Positions 17,176-27,271 of a stretch of 64,000 nucleotides of DNA are shown here, one piece after another. Under the pieces are notes generated by a model, which saw only the letters and a list, made by a program, of their open reading frames with translations, ran no database searches and was not told where the DNA came from. The number at the start of each line of letters is the position of its first letter. The stretch's first letter is position 1. Origin of the DNA: Massilibacteroides vaginae (GTDB lineage Bacteria > Bacteroidota > Bacteroidia > Bacteroidales > Tannerellaceae); the NCBI RefSeq assembly GCF_900178525.1, contig NZ_FXDJ01000009.1, positions 518,263 to 582,262 of the forward strand, in the 5' to 3' direction. The position numbers were made by a program, and so were the translations under genes.

Positions 17176-18627
17176 TTATTGCTTCCAGAAGCCGGGAACT
17201 AATATCGTTAAAACAGTAAATATCTCCAGACGCCCCACCATCATAAGAAAGCCAAGGTACCATTTAGCCACATCAGGTATCGATGCATAATTAGCAACCG
17301 GTCCCAGCTCTCCTAAAGCAGGACCAACATTTCCCATACAAGAAACGGCCGCGCCCACTGCTTCTTCAAATCCCATGCCAAGAAATGCCAAAATCAGACA
17401 GCTGATCGCAATTAATCCTAGATAAGCAAAGACAAATGCCAATATCCGGTGCACCAAGTCGGCACTGATCGCCCGTCCGTTTATTCTAACCGGAATCACG
17501 GCATGAGGGTGTGTTTGTTTTTTGAACGAATTGGAAAGATTTTTCGCCAGAACCACAAACCGAGACATTTTCAAGCCACCGCTCGTTGAGCCCGCACAGC
17601 CGGAAATCAGCATCAGCAACAATGCGACAACCCAGAAAAAAGGTCCCCAGCTTATATAATTATCTGTCGCAAAGCCCGAGCCTGTTATCAGCGTAACTAC
17701 CTGAAACGCCGCTGAACGTACAGCATGCTCTCCCTCCAGATAACTATTCATGCTGACCCAAGCTGTTATAACGACTGTACCAACCAGCACAAATCCGCTG
17801 AACCAACGAAACTCTTCATCATGAAACAAGCGTTTGAACTGTCCTTTAACACAGAAATAGATCAGACTCATATTTAATGCTCCGATAAACATAGAGCCTA
17901 TCGAAACATACTCTACATACGCTGAGTTCCAATAAGCCAGACTTGTATTTTTTGTAGAATATCCCCCTGTCGAGATCAAGGTCAGGGCATGATTGGCCGC
18001 GTCGAAAACAGTCATTGGTCCGATAAGAAGCAAAAGAAATACACAAAGTGTCAGTAACAGATAAACACCCCAAATACGTTTTGCAACCTGTGTTACACGC
18101 GGCAGAAAACGTTCGTGGGTAATACCTGTCGTTTCAGCTTCAAACATTTGGGAAGCACTCACGCCAAAAATGGGAAGAATAGCCACCGTAAATACGATCA
18201 CCCCTATCCCACCCTGCCATTGCGTCAGGCTTCGCCAAAACAATATACCGGGAGGCAATGATTCTATGTCAGTCATGATCGAAGCGCCCGTCGTTGTAAA
18301 ACCGGAGATAGTTTCAAAGTATGCATCTGCCAGAGAAGTCGTGTAGCCTCCCAAGCAATAAGGAAGCATGCCCAGAAACGAAATCAACAACCAGGTCAGC
18401 GTTACAATCAACATGCCTTCCCTTCTACCATGCCCCGGATCTGTCGCGTTATGTCCTATCATCAAAAAAACAGCTCCGGTCAGCAGCATAATGCCACAAG
18501 AAATCAATAGGGGATGAAGATCACTGCTTCCATAAATCAGGGATACAATTACGGCAGATGACATAAACAAAGACTCAAGTATAAACATGAGTCCCAATAT
18601 CTTAATAACGAATCGTATATTCGGCAT
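17176..18627 (-). CDS. trkH: Trk/Ktr-type potassium uptake membrane subunit
   Basis: The protein has 483 residues and many membrane helices, in the TrkH/KtrB superfamily of K+ channels. The four pore-loop filter segments can be seen: TTTGAS, STGGYST, ITGSGFATD and SCMGNVGPA. The N-terminal helices MFILESLFMSSAVIVSL and the CAGSTSGGLKMSRF segment after the third pore loop fit TrkH. It lies 18 bp downstream of trkA on the same strand, so the regulatory and channel subunits are probably made together. Confidence 0.95.
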   Translation of the reverse strand: MPNIRFVIKILGLMFILESLFMSSAVIVSLIYGSSDLHPLLISCGIMLLTGAVFLMIGHNATDPGHGRREGMLIVTLTWLLISFLGMLPYCLGGYTTSLADAYFETISGFTTTGASIMTDIESLPPGILFWRSLTQWQGGIGVIVFTVAILPIFGVSASQMFEAETTGITHERFLPRVTQVAKRIWGVYLLLTLCVFLLLLIGPMTVFDAANHALTLISTGGYSTKNTSLAYWNSAYVEYVSIGSMFIGALNMSLIYFCVKGQFKRLFHDEEFRWFSGFVLVGTVVITAWVSMNSYLEGEHAVRSAAFQVVTLITGSGFATDNYISWGPFFWVVALLLMLISGCAGSTSGGLKMSRFVVLAKNLSNSFKKQTHPHAVIPVRINGRAISADLVHRILAFVFAYLGLIAISCLILAFLGMGFEEAVGAAVSCMGNVGPALGELGPVANYASIPDVAKWYLGFLMMVGRLEIFTVLTILVPGFWKQ

Positions 18628-18645
18628 CGCTATTTCTATCTAAAA

Positions 18646-19983
18646 TTATCTAAAATATTTTTCCAAATCGCTGATCGCGTTTCCTAAACAAAACACCACG
18701 ACATGATCATTACCTTGCAATTGCGTATCTCCTTCAACCATCATTGGCACACCGTTACGGATCAATCCTCCAAGCGTAATATTTTTGTGTAGCTTTAAAT
18801 CTTTAATTGGTTTTTGAGTTAGTTTCGAACCCGGCTTTATCACTACCTCGGCTACATCCGCGTTCGAAAATGTCAGGAATTTCATATTCGAAACATCCGC
18901 GTCCAACAAAAACTGATAGATATTTCCGGCAGCGATCAGTTTCTTATTGATTACCGTTCCCAGGTCTATGTCATTGGCCAAAGGAATATAATCAATATTT
19001 TCCACCTGGGCGATCGTTTTGAACACACCGAATTGTTTAGCGGCCAGGCAGGCCAGAATATTGGTACTTGGATTATCGGTAAGCGCGATGAAAGCCTGCG
19101 CATCGTTGATTCCTTCCTGAATCAACAATTCCGTATCGCGTCCGTCACCGTTAATAACCAACACATTGCCCGGAGCAACTTCGGCAAACGACTGACTTGT
19201 TTCTTTTTCTGTTTCCAGCACTTTGATCCGTATATTATTCGGCAGATACTGGCATGCCCGCAACGCAATGCGGCTTGCCCCCATAATAAATACCTTCTTT
19301 ACTTCCGGATTACTTTTCCCGGCATGGACCTGTACATCTTTCACATGCGATTTGGTGGTTGTAAAAAAGAGAATATCCCCGGCTTCAACCCGGTCTGTTC
19401 CTCCGGGTATGATCGTGTTATTTCTTCTTTTAATCGCAACAATATGATAGAGTTTGTCTTCGTCTTTCAATTCATTCAGGCACTTACCTGCCAGGCGCGA
19501 ATTAGCCCTGATTTTCACACCTACCAATATCAGCATTCCGCCGAACAATTCCCAATACTGTCTTGCCCACGGATATTTTACAGCAGTTACAATCTCGCGT
19601 GCCGCCAGCATTTCGGGATAAATCATCGCATTGATCCCTAATTTTTCAAACAGTTCCTTATTCTTCGGAAGGAGATATTCGTAATTATTTATGCGGGCGA
19701 ATGTTTTTTCCGCACCCAGATTAGCTGCTAAAATACAAGCCGTGATGTTTGTCGTTTCATGAGGGGTTACGCTAATAAAAAGATCAGCACGTTCAATCCC
19801 GGCATTTTCCAAATCATGTAATGAAGTAGGGTTTCCTACCATTGGCAAAATTTCAGAGCTGGAGCCCGGCAAAAGCAATCGCTCTTCGTCCGGATCCATT
19901 AATATGATATCATGCTTCTCCTGTGATAACATCTTGGCAAGATGCGTTCCAACTTCACCGGCTCCGGCAATAATAATCTTCAT
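18646..19983 (-). CDS. trkA: Trk potassium transport NAD-binding regulator TrkA
   Basis: The 445-residue protein has the duplicated RCK layout of TrkA. An N-terminal Rossmann domain (MKIIIAGAGEVGTHLAKML) is followed by TrkA-C, then a second Rossmann half (KVFIMGASRIALRACQYL) and a second TrkA-C ending near the terminus. The second dinucleotide turn, GASRIA, is less canonical than the first. TrkA binds NAD(H)/ATP on the cytoplasmic face and gates TrkH. It lies 50 bp after dxs and 18 bp before trkH; dxs-trkA-trkH is probably one transcription unit. Confidence 0.95.
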   Translation of the reverse strand: MKIIIAGAGEVGTHLAKMLSQEKHDIILMDPDEERLLLPGSSSEILPMVGNPTSLHDLENAGIERADLFISVTPHETTNITACILAANLGAEKTFARINNYEYLLPKNKELFEKLGINAMIYPEMLAAREIVTAVKYPWARQYWELFGGMLILVGVKIRANSRLAGKCLNELKDEDKLYHIVAIKRRNNTIIPGGTDRVEAGDILFFTTTKSHVKDVQVHAGKSNPEVKKVFIMGASRIALRACQYLPNNIRIKVLETEKETSQSFAEVAPGNVLVINGDGRDTELLIQEGINDAQAFIALTDNPSTNILACLAAKQFGVFKTIAQVENIDYIPLANDIDLGTVINKKLIAAGNIYQFLLDADVSNMKFLTFSNADVAEVVIKPGSKLTQKPIKDLKLHKNITLGGLIRNGVPMMVEGDTQLQGNDHVVVFCLGNAISDLEKYFR

Positions 19984-20033
19984 TTTCTAACTTTTAATAA
20001 TAAAGGAAGTTTCACACCCAAAACCGTCGTTCT

Positions 20034-21926
20034 TCAGAAAGAACGAATAACACGTTCAATACCCTGCGCGTCCATATCGCACAACCGGAGCAGTTCAGAA
20101 ACCGAACCTTGCTCAATAAATTGATCAGGCACTCCGATGCGCTTAATCCGTGGCGTATAACCATTGTCGGCCATAAACTCAATTACCGCACTACCTAACC
20201 CTCCTTTGCGAACACCGTTTTCCACTGTAATTACACGCGAGAAGTTCTTTCCCACCTCGTGCAACAGCTCCTCGTCCAGCGGCTTCAGGTAAATCATGTC
20301 GTAATGAGCAATTGACCCGGCTTCGCCATTCAGCGAATCAATAGCCTTAGCCACCTCATTTCCGATCGGACCAATCGACAGCACTGCTATATCTTTACCG
20401 TCACGCAACTTTCGCCCTTGTCCTATCGGTCGCATTTCCGGATCATTTCTCCAATTTGTTTTTTCACCTTTCCCTTTCGGATAACGAATAACAAAAGGCT
20501 CATTACACTTGTATGCCGTGTACATCAGGTTGCGCAATTCCCACTCGTCATAAGGCGAAGCAATAATCAGATTCGGGATTGGGCGAAGATAAGCCAGATC
20601 GAAAACACCATGATGTGTCGCGCCGTCTTCTCCAACCAAACCACCCCTGTCAAGACAGAAAATAATATGCAACTTTTGTATAGCCACATCGTGTATTACC
20701 TGATCATAGGCTCGCTGCATAAAAGACGAGTAAATGTTACAGAAAGGAATCATTCCCTCTTTAGCCATTCCGGCGGAGAAAGTCACCGCATGCGCCTCGG
20801 CAATACCTACGTCAAACGCCCTTTCCGGCATAGCCTTCATCATGTGGCACATGGAGCAACCGGTAGGCATTGCGGGTGTCACACCTACAATACGTTTGTC
20901 TTTTTCGGCCAATTCCACCAGTGTCAGGCCAAATACCTCCTGATACAATTGAGGCTGGTTTAAATTATCGGGAATAATACGCTCACCGGTTTCTTTATTG
21001 AATTTACCCGGCGCATGCCATTCAATCGCCGATTTTTCCGCGGGCTCGTATCCTTTCCCTTTTTTAGTTTTGATATGCAATAATTTAGGTCCTTGCATAT
21101 CTTTTATATCGTTTAGAACCTTCACTAAATAATTCACATCATGTCCGTCTACAGGACCGAAATAACGTATACTAAATCCTTCAAAAAAGTTATGCTGTTG
21201 CGTGATCAATGCTTTCAGGCTATTATTAAAGCGCAAAATACTGCCTCTCCGCTTTTCAGTAATGATATTCATTTTTTTCAGCCCTTTGTAAACATCATAA
21301 CGCATCTTGTTGTAAGCATAGCTCGTTGTGATATCTACGAGATACTGATTCAGACCACCTACATTATTATCGATAGCCATATTATTATCATTCAGGATGA
21401 TCAGTAAATTATTAGGATCAGACGCGGCATTGTTGAGCCCCTCAAACGCAAGCCCACCCGTCATAGAACCATCTCCTATTACAGCCACCACATGGCGATC
21501 TTCTTCCTTTTTCAGGTTAGACGCGACCGACATACCCAAAGCAGCAGAAATAGACGTAGACGCATGCCCCGCAATAAAAGCGTCGTACTCACTTTCTTTC
21601 GGATTCGGGAAGCCGCTTATTCCATTCAATTTCCTAAGCGTATTGAATTTTTCCCTTCTTCCGGTCAATATTTTATGCCCATAAGCCTGATGTCCAACAT
21701 CCCAGACAATCCGGTCGAAAGGCGTATTAAACACATAATGAAGAGCCACTGTTAACTCCACAGTTCCCAGACTCGCACCTAAATGGCCGGGATTAACGGA
21801 GAGAACATCAATAATATATTGACGTACGTCTGCACATACCTTTTCTAAATCCTCCTGCGGCAGTTTTCTCAGATCTTCAGGCGAATTAATCTTATTCAGA
21901 AAAGGCCCATATATAGATTCCGCCAT
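20034..21926 (-). CDS. dxs: 1-deoxy-D-xylulose-5-phosphate synthase
   Basis: The 630-residue protein is the standard DXS length. It makes DXP from pyruvate and glyceraldehyde-3-phosphate with thiamine diphosphate, the first step of the MEP isoprenoid pathway. Visible are [10 protein letters not shown] (His48), [15 protein letters not shown], the ThDP/Mg site GDGSMTGG (151-158) with NDNNMAI, and the transketolase pyrimidine part [15 protein letters not shown]. The C-terminal transketolase domain contains [14 protein letters not shown]. It is the first gene of the dxs-trkA-trkH run. Confidence 0.97.
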   Translation of the reverse strand: MAESIYGPFLNKINSPEDLRKLPQEDLEKVCADVRQYIIDVLSVNPGHLGASLGTVELTVALHYVFNTPFDRIVWDVGHQAYGHKILTGRREKFNTLRKLNGISGFPNPKESEYDAFIAGHASTSISAALGMSVASNLKKEEDRHVVAVIGDGSMTGGLAFEGLNNAASDPNNLLIILNDNNMAIDNNVGGLNQYLVDITTSYAYNKMRYDVYKGLKKMNIITEKRRGSILRFNNSLKALITQQHNFFEGFSIRYFGPVDGHDVNYLVKVLNDIKDMQGPKLLHIKTKKGKGYEPAEKSAIEWHAPGKFNKETGERIIPDNLNQPQLYQEVFGLTLVELAEKDKRIVGVTPAMPTGCSMCHMMKAMPERAFDVGIAEAHAVTFSAGMAKEGMIPFCNIYSSFMQRAYDQVIHDVAIQKLHIIFCLDRGGLVGEDGATHHGVFDLAYLRPIPNLIIASPYDEWELRNLMYTAYKCNEPFVIRYPKGKGEKTNWRNDPEMRPIGQGRKLRDGKDIAVLSIGPIGNEVAKAIDSLNGEAGSIAHYDMIYLKPLDEELLHEVGKNFSRVITVENGVRKGGLGSAVIEFMADNGYTPRIKRIGVPDQFIEQGSVSELLRLCDMDAQGIERVIRSF

Positions 21927-21948
21927 ACAATTTACTTTTTTAATGCGA

Positions 21949-21956
21949 CAAAGTTA
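21949..21956 (-). promoter_or_regulatory. dxs -7 promoter box
   Basis: On the minus strand this reads TAACTTTG, an exact TAnnTTTG match, and puts the start of transcription about 15 nt before the dxs ATG at 21926. A clean TTG -33 element is not present at the usual spacing. Confidence 0.5.
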
Positions 21957-22059
21957 CAGAATAAACGTCACATAACATCTCATATTGCTTCAGATTTGGA
22001 AAAGGCCGCAATGACAATCACCCGTTTGAGTTTCTTCTGCTAATAAAAGAATTACTAAA

Positions 22060-23382
22060 TCACATATCCTCCAGTGACAAACATACCATTTCAATCTGAT
22101 ACTTAGGCAACAATTTATTCCTAAGTTGTTCCACCTTTGCTTTCAATAGTTCTGGCTTGAAATTTTTCTTTTGCCGTTTTATTTCGGCTGCTACTGCCTG
22201 GTTTTTCTCCAATTTTAGGGCAACAATATCAATTTCATTCTGATTACCTTTAAGCTCCCACCACGAACCGATAGCACGATATTGGAAACTTTCGGCAAGC
22301 TGCTGTTTGAAATATCTTTCTAACATGATACCCGAATAAGTCGGATAGTCCGATTTGATGATAACTTGTAATACATTAAAGTTTTTTATCTCTATCAGCG
22401 AACGATAACGGTCAAAATAGTTGAACCAAAATCGGATAAAGTTATCCTGTATCTCATACCGAACAGTTTGACTTCCTTCTTTTGATAATATTGGACGTTG
22501 ACGAACAATAATATTATAATCCTCAATCAATCGTTTGATTTGACCGCCAATACTTTTATTTCCTAACGCGGCTTCTATCTCGGGTTGCGTATTGATACCG
22601 CCCGAAATAGCACTTAGGATAGAGAAGTAGGTAGCATAGTTTTTCCCGAACTCTTCTATCAGTAAGTTTTTTCCTTCATCAGTAAAGGGGGAGTTTTCCC
22701 GAACCATGAAAGAAATCATCTCATCTACACTCAATGTGATATTATCACAGAACAGTTCAACATACTTAGGGATTCCACCTGTAAAAGAATAAAGCGCAAG
22801 TAAATCATCATTGGTGTAATTGGGATTGTTGTCACGCATAATTTCTTTCAGCGTAGTTAAATCAAAAGCCGATAGTTTAATGATATTATCTGCCCTGCCA
22901 AACAGAGGTTCTTTCTTGTTTTGGAATATTTTCTGCATCAACGAATAAATAGAACCGGATACAATCAGATTCATTTTAGACTTTTTCCGGTAGCTGTCCC
23001 ATATATTCTGCATGTCGCTATACACCGAATCATTGATGTTGTAAAACTCCTGAAATTCGTCAACAACAAGATTAAACGCTTTTTGTGAAGCCAACTCCAT
23101 GAGATATTGGAACAATGATCGAAAAGTACGTATTTCAGCAGGAACAAACGTATCAAGCGATTGACTAATAATCGGAATAAACTCAGAACAAAGTGTTGCT
23201 TCGCTTTTACGACCCACAAACAGATAGACAGTCGGTAAATTCTCGACTGACTTCATGATAAGACTTGTTTTACCAATCCTCCTTCTTCCGGTGACTACTG
23301 TCAGACGAGAATGGTCACTAAACGATAATTTTTGTATTCGTTGCAACTCAGCCAACTCATTTGTTCTGTTATAAAACTTCAT
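22060..23382 (-). CDS. ATP-binding protein of the archaeal-ATPase/DUF234 type
   Basis: The 440-residue protein is a STAND-like AAA ATPase often called 'ATP-binding protein'. Walker A is GRRRIGKTSL (residues ~32-41), Walker B-like LVVDEFQEF lies near 102, and sensor VSGS precedes IYSLMQKIF. A winged-helix part follows at ~260-310. The C-terminal DUF234-type half has a PD-(D/E)xK-like core: ELKGNQNEIDIVAL..AAEIKR (E..D..ExK). Function is not established for the family; the nuclease-like tail hints at DNA metabolism or defence. It stands alone at the edge of the defence island, 133 bp after dxs. Confidence 0.8.
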   Translation of the reverse strand: MKFYNRTNELAELQRIQKLSFSDHSRLTVVTGRRRIGKTSLIMKSVENLPTVYLFVGRKSEATLCSEFIPIISQSLDTFVPAEIRTFRSLFQYLMELASQKAFNLVVDEFQEFYNINDSVYSDMQNIWDSYRKKSKMNLIVSGSIYSLMQKIFQNKKEPLFGRADNIIKLSAFDLTTLKEIMRDNNPNYTNDDLLALYSFTGGIPKYVELFCDNITLSVDEMISFMVRENSPFTDEGKNLLIEEFGKNYATYFSILSAISGGINTQPEIEAALGNKSIGGQIKRLIEDYNIIVRQRPILSKEGSQTVRYEIQDNFIRFWFNYFDRYRSLIEIKNFNVLQVIIKSDYPTYSGIMLERYFKQQLAESFQYRAIGSWWELKGNQNEIDIVALKLEKNQAVAAEIKRQKKNFKPELLKAKVEQLRNKLLPKYQIEMVCLSLEDM

Positions 23383-23587
23383 ATTCCTCTTTAGTTACAT
23401 CCGTAACAGTTACGGTGGTTACAAAGATATGTGAAAAATTGAATACGCAGTCATCTTTCTCAATTTTAAGCCTATATCATAAAACTAAGTACTCAAATTA
23501 ACAGATAATCGAGGGGATTGAGTGGCTATCACCAGAATCACTGGCCGGGTATCACCGGAATATATAAAATTGAACGAACACTAAAGA

Positions 23588-24079
23588 TCACTCAGGAGAA
23601 TTGCACCCTTCTGTCAAATCAATAACCAACCAACCGCTTTCGCTACTTTTAAAATACGATAATTGTTCATCACTGAGATTGTCTTTAAGGACTGCAAAAC
23701 ATAAAAGATGTGTAGGACGAGCAAAATTATGGCTCTGCTTTAATAGAGGATTATTGAAGAACTCGGCGTCTCGCTTTTTCGTTGCAGGTTTTGATTGAAC
23801 GACAAGTTTTTTTGTTTCATAGGCCTTATAAAAAGTCTCAACATACATTGTTGCACAATGAGTTTGACCTTTCACGGAGTGAACAGAGCAAATTTCAGTT
23901 GGAATACCATCTAATTTAATAGCATCAAGAATAGCAGACTTACCTGAATCATTTTCACCAATCAATACATTAAGCCCCTTATTAAGAGGAACCTCTAAGT
24001 GAGGAATAGTCTCTTCTGTTACTTCTTCCGAATTTCCATACTTACGAAAATTCCAAAGTTTTAATGATGAGATATACAT
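23588..24079 (-). pseudogene. fused remnant: OLD-family ATPase start joined to UvrD helicase end (Gabija-like)
   Basis: The 163-residue frame joins two unrelated proteins. Residues 1-~56 are the start of an OLD/AAA_15 ATPase (MYISSLKLWNFRKYG..., P-loop GENDSGKSA at 41-49). From ~57 on (ICSVHSVKGQTHCATMYVETFY...) it reads as the C-terminal part of a UvrD-like helicase, ending RPTHLLCFAVLKDN and GWLVIDLT. Neighbouring OLD nuclease and UvrD genes are the arrangement of Gabija (GajA, GajB). Here the TOPRIM domain and helicase motifs I-IV are missing. The expected motif VI lead-in before RPTHLL is also gone, replaced by SHNFA. It sits 13 bp after the restriction gene. Probably non-functional. Confidence 0.7.
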
Positions 24080-24092
24080 TAGTTCTACATAT

Positions 24093-27000
24093 TTACAAAT
24101 TACTCAACCACTTCTTACCATCTTTTACAGGTGCAGCAACAATTACTTCAGGAGCAACTACTTCAAAATGCTTGCGGGCACACTTAATCTTATCTTGTTC
24201 TGCGGAACGGAGATCACCAAAGATTTCCGTCCCTTTGGTTTCAACCACAAAATAAACTTTATTCTCTACACCTTTCACGTATACTGCCCAATCGGGGTTG
24301 TATGTTCCAAGCGGTGTATCTATCTTGAAATTTGAAGGTAGTTTCATAAAGCAACTCACTCGCTCATTATTATCAAGAGTTTTTGCGAACTCTTGCTCTT
24401 CTTTAGAGTCTACAGTAAAACAGTCTACAACACATTTGTTGGGTGTCTCTGCAATTAGTTTATTAAAATATTGCTCCACCTCGTCGTCTGCCGGTAATTC
24501 CATCACATACTCATCCTCTATACGGGTATATTTTAATCCTGTCACCAATTCGTGCTGCATCAATCGCCGAATAGTATCGCGAACCAATTCCATATATAAT
24601 TGAGGATTATAAACTATTTTCCCAAGTGTAGAACTATTAGATAGAATATCAACCAATGTCTGTCGTTTTAGCCCGGTAGTATTTTGTAGATAACGCACAA
24701 TATCCGGAACTCGAACCTTACCTTTATAACTCATAGCACCAAAATCACTTTTTATGCCATCTTTATCCGACACTCCGGAGTCAGAATCTATTTGAATAGT
24801 TCCTCTCTCTATGTTATAGACTATTTTACCTACTTCTAATTCATTTAAAGCATCGATACATTTTCCTTTAAATATGTCCACATCAAAGTCTACGGAATAG
24901 ACACTCTTGTACTTGATTTTATCCCATAATGCTTTGAATTCGTCCGAATAAATTACTTGTTTATTTACTCTTACTTTTTGTTTTGGTCTATGCTTGTTTA
25001 GAGTAATTTTACTTGCAAGTTCAGATACCCTTTTGGCTATAACTTCTGTATATGGTAAAAAAACGTCTTTCTTAGGCACTACTATTTCCGGATTCACTTT
25101 GATGGTATCTCTTAGCTTTTCGGTAGGAAGGGCTGCTACTTTCAGTCCTTTCACTTTTTTTTCTTCTACATAGCCTTCCTTTTTGAGATGTGCATACAAC
25201 TCTATTGCTAAGGGTTCACCCAGCACATGCCTCACTCCATCTTCTGCCAGATAGGTCAAGTTCTTAAATTTATCAGGTGTAATTACATCGAATTGTTCTC
25301 CTTCGTCCTCTCTGAGTTCTGTTTGAAAACGAGACACAAAATCACCGAATGCTTCATTGGCGGTTACAGTCAATATATTTACTCCCGAATCATGTACCCG
25401 TTCTCCTGCTTGATTTACTGCTATTCGTAATCCACGTCCTATTTCTTGTCTGAGTCGGATGCTCTTATCCTGCTTCACTTGCGGATCTTTGAGCATACAT
25501 ATCTGAAAAACATTGGGATTATCCCAGCCTTCACGCAGTGCCGAATGAGAAAAAACAAACCTGCACGGTTCTGTTTCGCTCAGCAAAATTCCCTTGCGTT
25601 TCATTATTTTATCGTAGGTCGAAATATCATCATCAGTATCTCCTTTGGTATCTTTGAAATTCCCTTTTTTATCCTCTGAGAAATAACCATCATGTAGCTT
25701 ACCTATATTGCCTCCCCATACAGAGAAGAGTTTCTGATAAAACAAGTTTTCTTGTATGAGTTTCAGAAATTCTTCCTCGAAAAATTTTGCATATTTACCT
25801 CGTTTATCTTCTGCTTCATAGTCCCGATAATTAACTACCCTGTCAATAAAAAACAGCGACAATACTTTTACTCCTTTATCCAATAAACTTAGCTGTTTTT
25901 CAAAGTGTACTTTAATTGTCTCGCGAATCATCATACGTTTCAACTCATCGTCTGAGTATAGAGAGCTACTTGTCTTTACACCACCGATATAGATGCGTTC
26001 TTGTCCGTTTATCTCAATGCCGAGATCATCGATATTGGTTAATCGCAATCCAATATATTCGGGGTTTCCGGTCTCAACATGGAAAAGAGCATTGTATTTT
26101 ACTTTCTTAGATGTGCGAGACGATTTTCCTCCATTGATTATGTTGAGTTCTAAATCAGCTTCACGCTTCTGCGGGTTGGTAGAGTTCACTTTGATATAAA
26201 CACCATTAAGGTCAGTATCTTCAAACACAGAAAGAATCTCTATTTGCTTAACTAATTCCTGATTGTAAGCTTCAACCGCACCTAATTTATATATTGGATT
26301 GGTTATCTGACGATGTGTTGCCGAATAGCGATACACAGCCATTGGAGCCAATGAACGAATAGCTTCTTTTGCCTTATTGGTATTATCAACCGACTGTGGT
26401 TCGTCAATAATTACTATCGGACGTGTTTCGGCAAGCAGGTCTATCGGACGACGACCAAATGTTTTTTCACTTTCACGATGAATGACGTTTGCCTTATCTT
26501 CTTTGTCAATATCTTTAAAACTCTTGTTGAAAGCCGCAATATTGATTATCATTATCTCCAACGTATTTGCTCTCGCATAAGATGCAACTTGGGGTAAATC
26601 TTGTGAGTCGTAGATAAAATGATTGTATTTGATGCCGTACAATCTCAGAAAATGATCTTTTAAATCATTAAAGGAAGCATTAACTCCTTCTCTGATTGCT
26701 TTGTTGGGAACTACGATTATAAACTTTTTAAAATCGTATTCTTGATACAGTTTGAGTATGGTTCTAAGATAAACGTATGTTTTACCTGTTCCTGTCTCCA
26801 TTTCAATTGTAAAGTCAGGAAAATCCAATTTCGGTGAAACATCTAACCCTTGCTCCATCTGTACAGCACGTAAATTATCAAGGATTTTATTTTCAGAAAT
26901 GGTTAGGCGGTTACCTTCGCCAATAACCGTTTGCGATTCTTCACTGCTGTAAAATCCTGAACCTCTGCTTATAGTAAAAGGCGATTTAGATTTTTGCTGA

Positions 27001-27095
27001 CCATTGAAAAGTGCAGTTGCAGACTTCACAGCTTCAGCTTGATAAGGTAAGTCCGGATTGAATACTATCTTTGTTTCTTGTACCATATAAGTCAC
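24093..27095 (-). CDS. res: type III restriction endonuclease subunit (helicase-nuclease)
   Basis: The 1000-residue protein is an SF2 helicase plus nuclease. Motif I is TGTGKT (101-106), motif II VIIDEPQ, motif III YRYSATH. SHSALREGWDNPNVFQ and RQEIGRGLRIAV are motifs V and VI. Near the C-terminus, YNPDWAVYV..VYFVVETKG gives the PD-ExK nuclease core (Asp, then Glu-Thr-Lys). Res subunits need the partner Mod, encoded at 27736, and cut near paired unmethylated sites using ATP. ATG 27086 (MVQETK) is an alternative start. Unusually a small chimeric ORF and a candidate RNA gene lie between mod and res. Confidence 0.93.
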   Translation of the reverse strand: MTYMVQETKIVFNPDLPYQAEAVKSATALFNGQQKSKSPFTISRGSGFYSSEESQTVIGEGNRLTISENKILDNLRAVQMEQGLDVSPKLDFPDFTIEMETGTGKTYVYLRTILKLYQEYDFKKFIIVVPNKAIREGVNASFNDLKDHFLRLYGIKYNHFIYDSQDLPQVASYARANTLEIMIINIAAFNKSFKDIDKEDKANVIHRESEKTFGRRPIDLLAETRPIVIIDEPQSVDNTNKAKEAIRSLAPMAVYRYSATHRQITNPIYKLGAVEAYNQELVKQIEILSVFEDTDLNGVYIKVNSTNPQKREADLELNIINGGKSSRTSKKVKYNALFHVETGNPEYIGLRLTNIDDLGIEINGQERIYIGGVKTSSSLYSDDELKRMMIRETIKVHFEKQLSLLDKGVKVLSLFFIDRVVNYRDYEAEDKRGKYAKFFEEEFLKLIQENLFYQKLFSVWGGNIGKLHDGYFSEDKKGNFKDTKGDTDDDISTYDKIMKRKGILLSETEPCRFVFSHSALREGWDNPNVFQICMLKDPQVKQDKSIRLRQEIGRGLRIAVNQAGERVHDSGVNILTVTANEAFGDFVSRFQTELREDEGEQFDVITPDKFKNLTYLAEDGVRHVLGEPLAIELYAHLKKEGYVEEKKVKGLKVAALPTEKLRDTIKVNPEIVVPKKDVFLPYTEVIAKRVSELASKITLNKHRPKQKVRVNKQVIYSDEFKALWDKIKYKSVYSVDFDVDIFKGKCIDALNELEVGKIVYNIERGTIQIDSDSGVSDKDGIKSDFGAMSYKGKVRVPDIVRYLQNTTGLKRQTLVDILSNSSTLGKIVYNPQLYMELVRDTIRRLMQHELVTGLKYTRIEDEYVMELPADDEVEQYFNKLIAETPNKCVVDCFTVDSKEEQEFAKTLDNNERVSCFMKLPSNFKIDTPLGTYNPDWAVYVKGVENKVYFVVETKGTEIFGDLRSAEQDKIKCARKHFEVVAPEVIVAAPVKDGKKWLSNL

Positions 27096-27166
27096 TTTAA
27101 AACCATATAGGCTTGTTTTTTTGTAAGTTAGAGACTAAACGAAAGCATAAATATATCAGATTTCTC

Positions 27167-27197
27167 TTGCAAAGAAGCTATTTATGTGCTATCTTCG
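27167..27197 (+). promoter_or_regulatory. plus-strand promoter antisense to the restriction operon
   Basis: TTG (27167-27169) and TATCTTCG (27190-27197) are exactly 20 bp apart, the Bacteroidetes -33/-7 spacing. No plus-strand gene follows. Instead a hairpin with a T-run lies about 60 bp downstream, so the promoter seems to serve a short transcript. Confidence 0.5.
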
Positions 27198-27203
27198 CAT
27201 CGA

Positions 27204-27266
27204 GTTCATAACCCATCTGGGTTAAGGAAATCGAAAAACGGTAGATCTAGATATCTATCGTTTTTT
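27204..27266 (+). ncRNA. candidate small RNA with intrinsic terminator
   Basis: The promoter at 27167-27197 would start transcription near 27204. A small stem AACCC/GGGTT occurs at ~27210-27223. At 27234-27265 a 13-bp hairpin (AAAAACGGTAGAT paired with ATCTATCGTTTTT, one mismatch, 6-nt loop) ends in a T-run, giving a transcript of about 63 nt. It lies between res (start 27095) and the chimeric ORF (end 27272), both on the other strand. The hairpin can also end minus-strand transcription. No known RNA family was recognised. Confidence 0.4.
27234..27266. terminator. bidirectional hairpin terminator downstream of the DUF3800-like ORF
   Basis: This imperfect 13-bp inverted repeat has A-runs on its left and T-runs on its right, so it can act as an intrinsic terminator on both strands. 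On the minus strand it lies 5 bp after the stop of the ORF ending at 27272, which would separate res from the upstream mod transcript. Confidence 0.65.
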
Positions 27267-27271
27267 GCATT

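Noticed and set aside
19033-19641. 202-codon plus-strand open frame inside trkA
   Set aside because: Shadow of an intact TrkA with conserved domains; composition typical of antisense frames.
20418-20963. 181-codon plus-strand open frame inside dxs
   Set aside because: Shadow of an intact DXS; no supporting start or domain.
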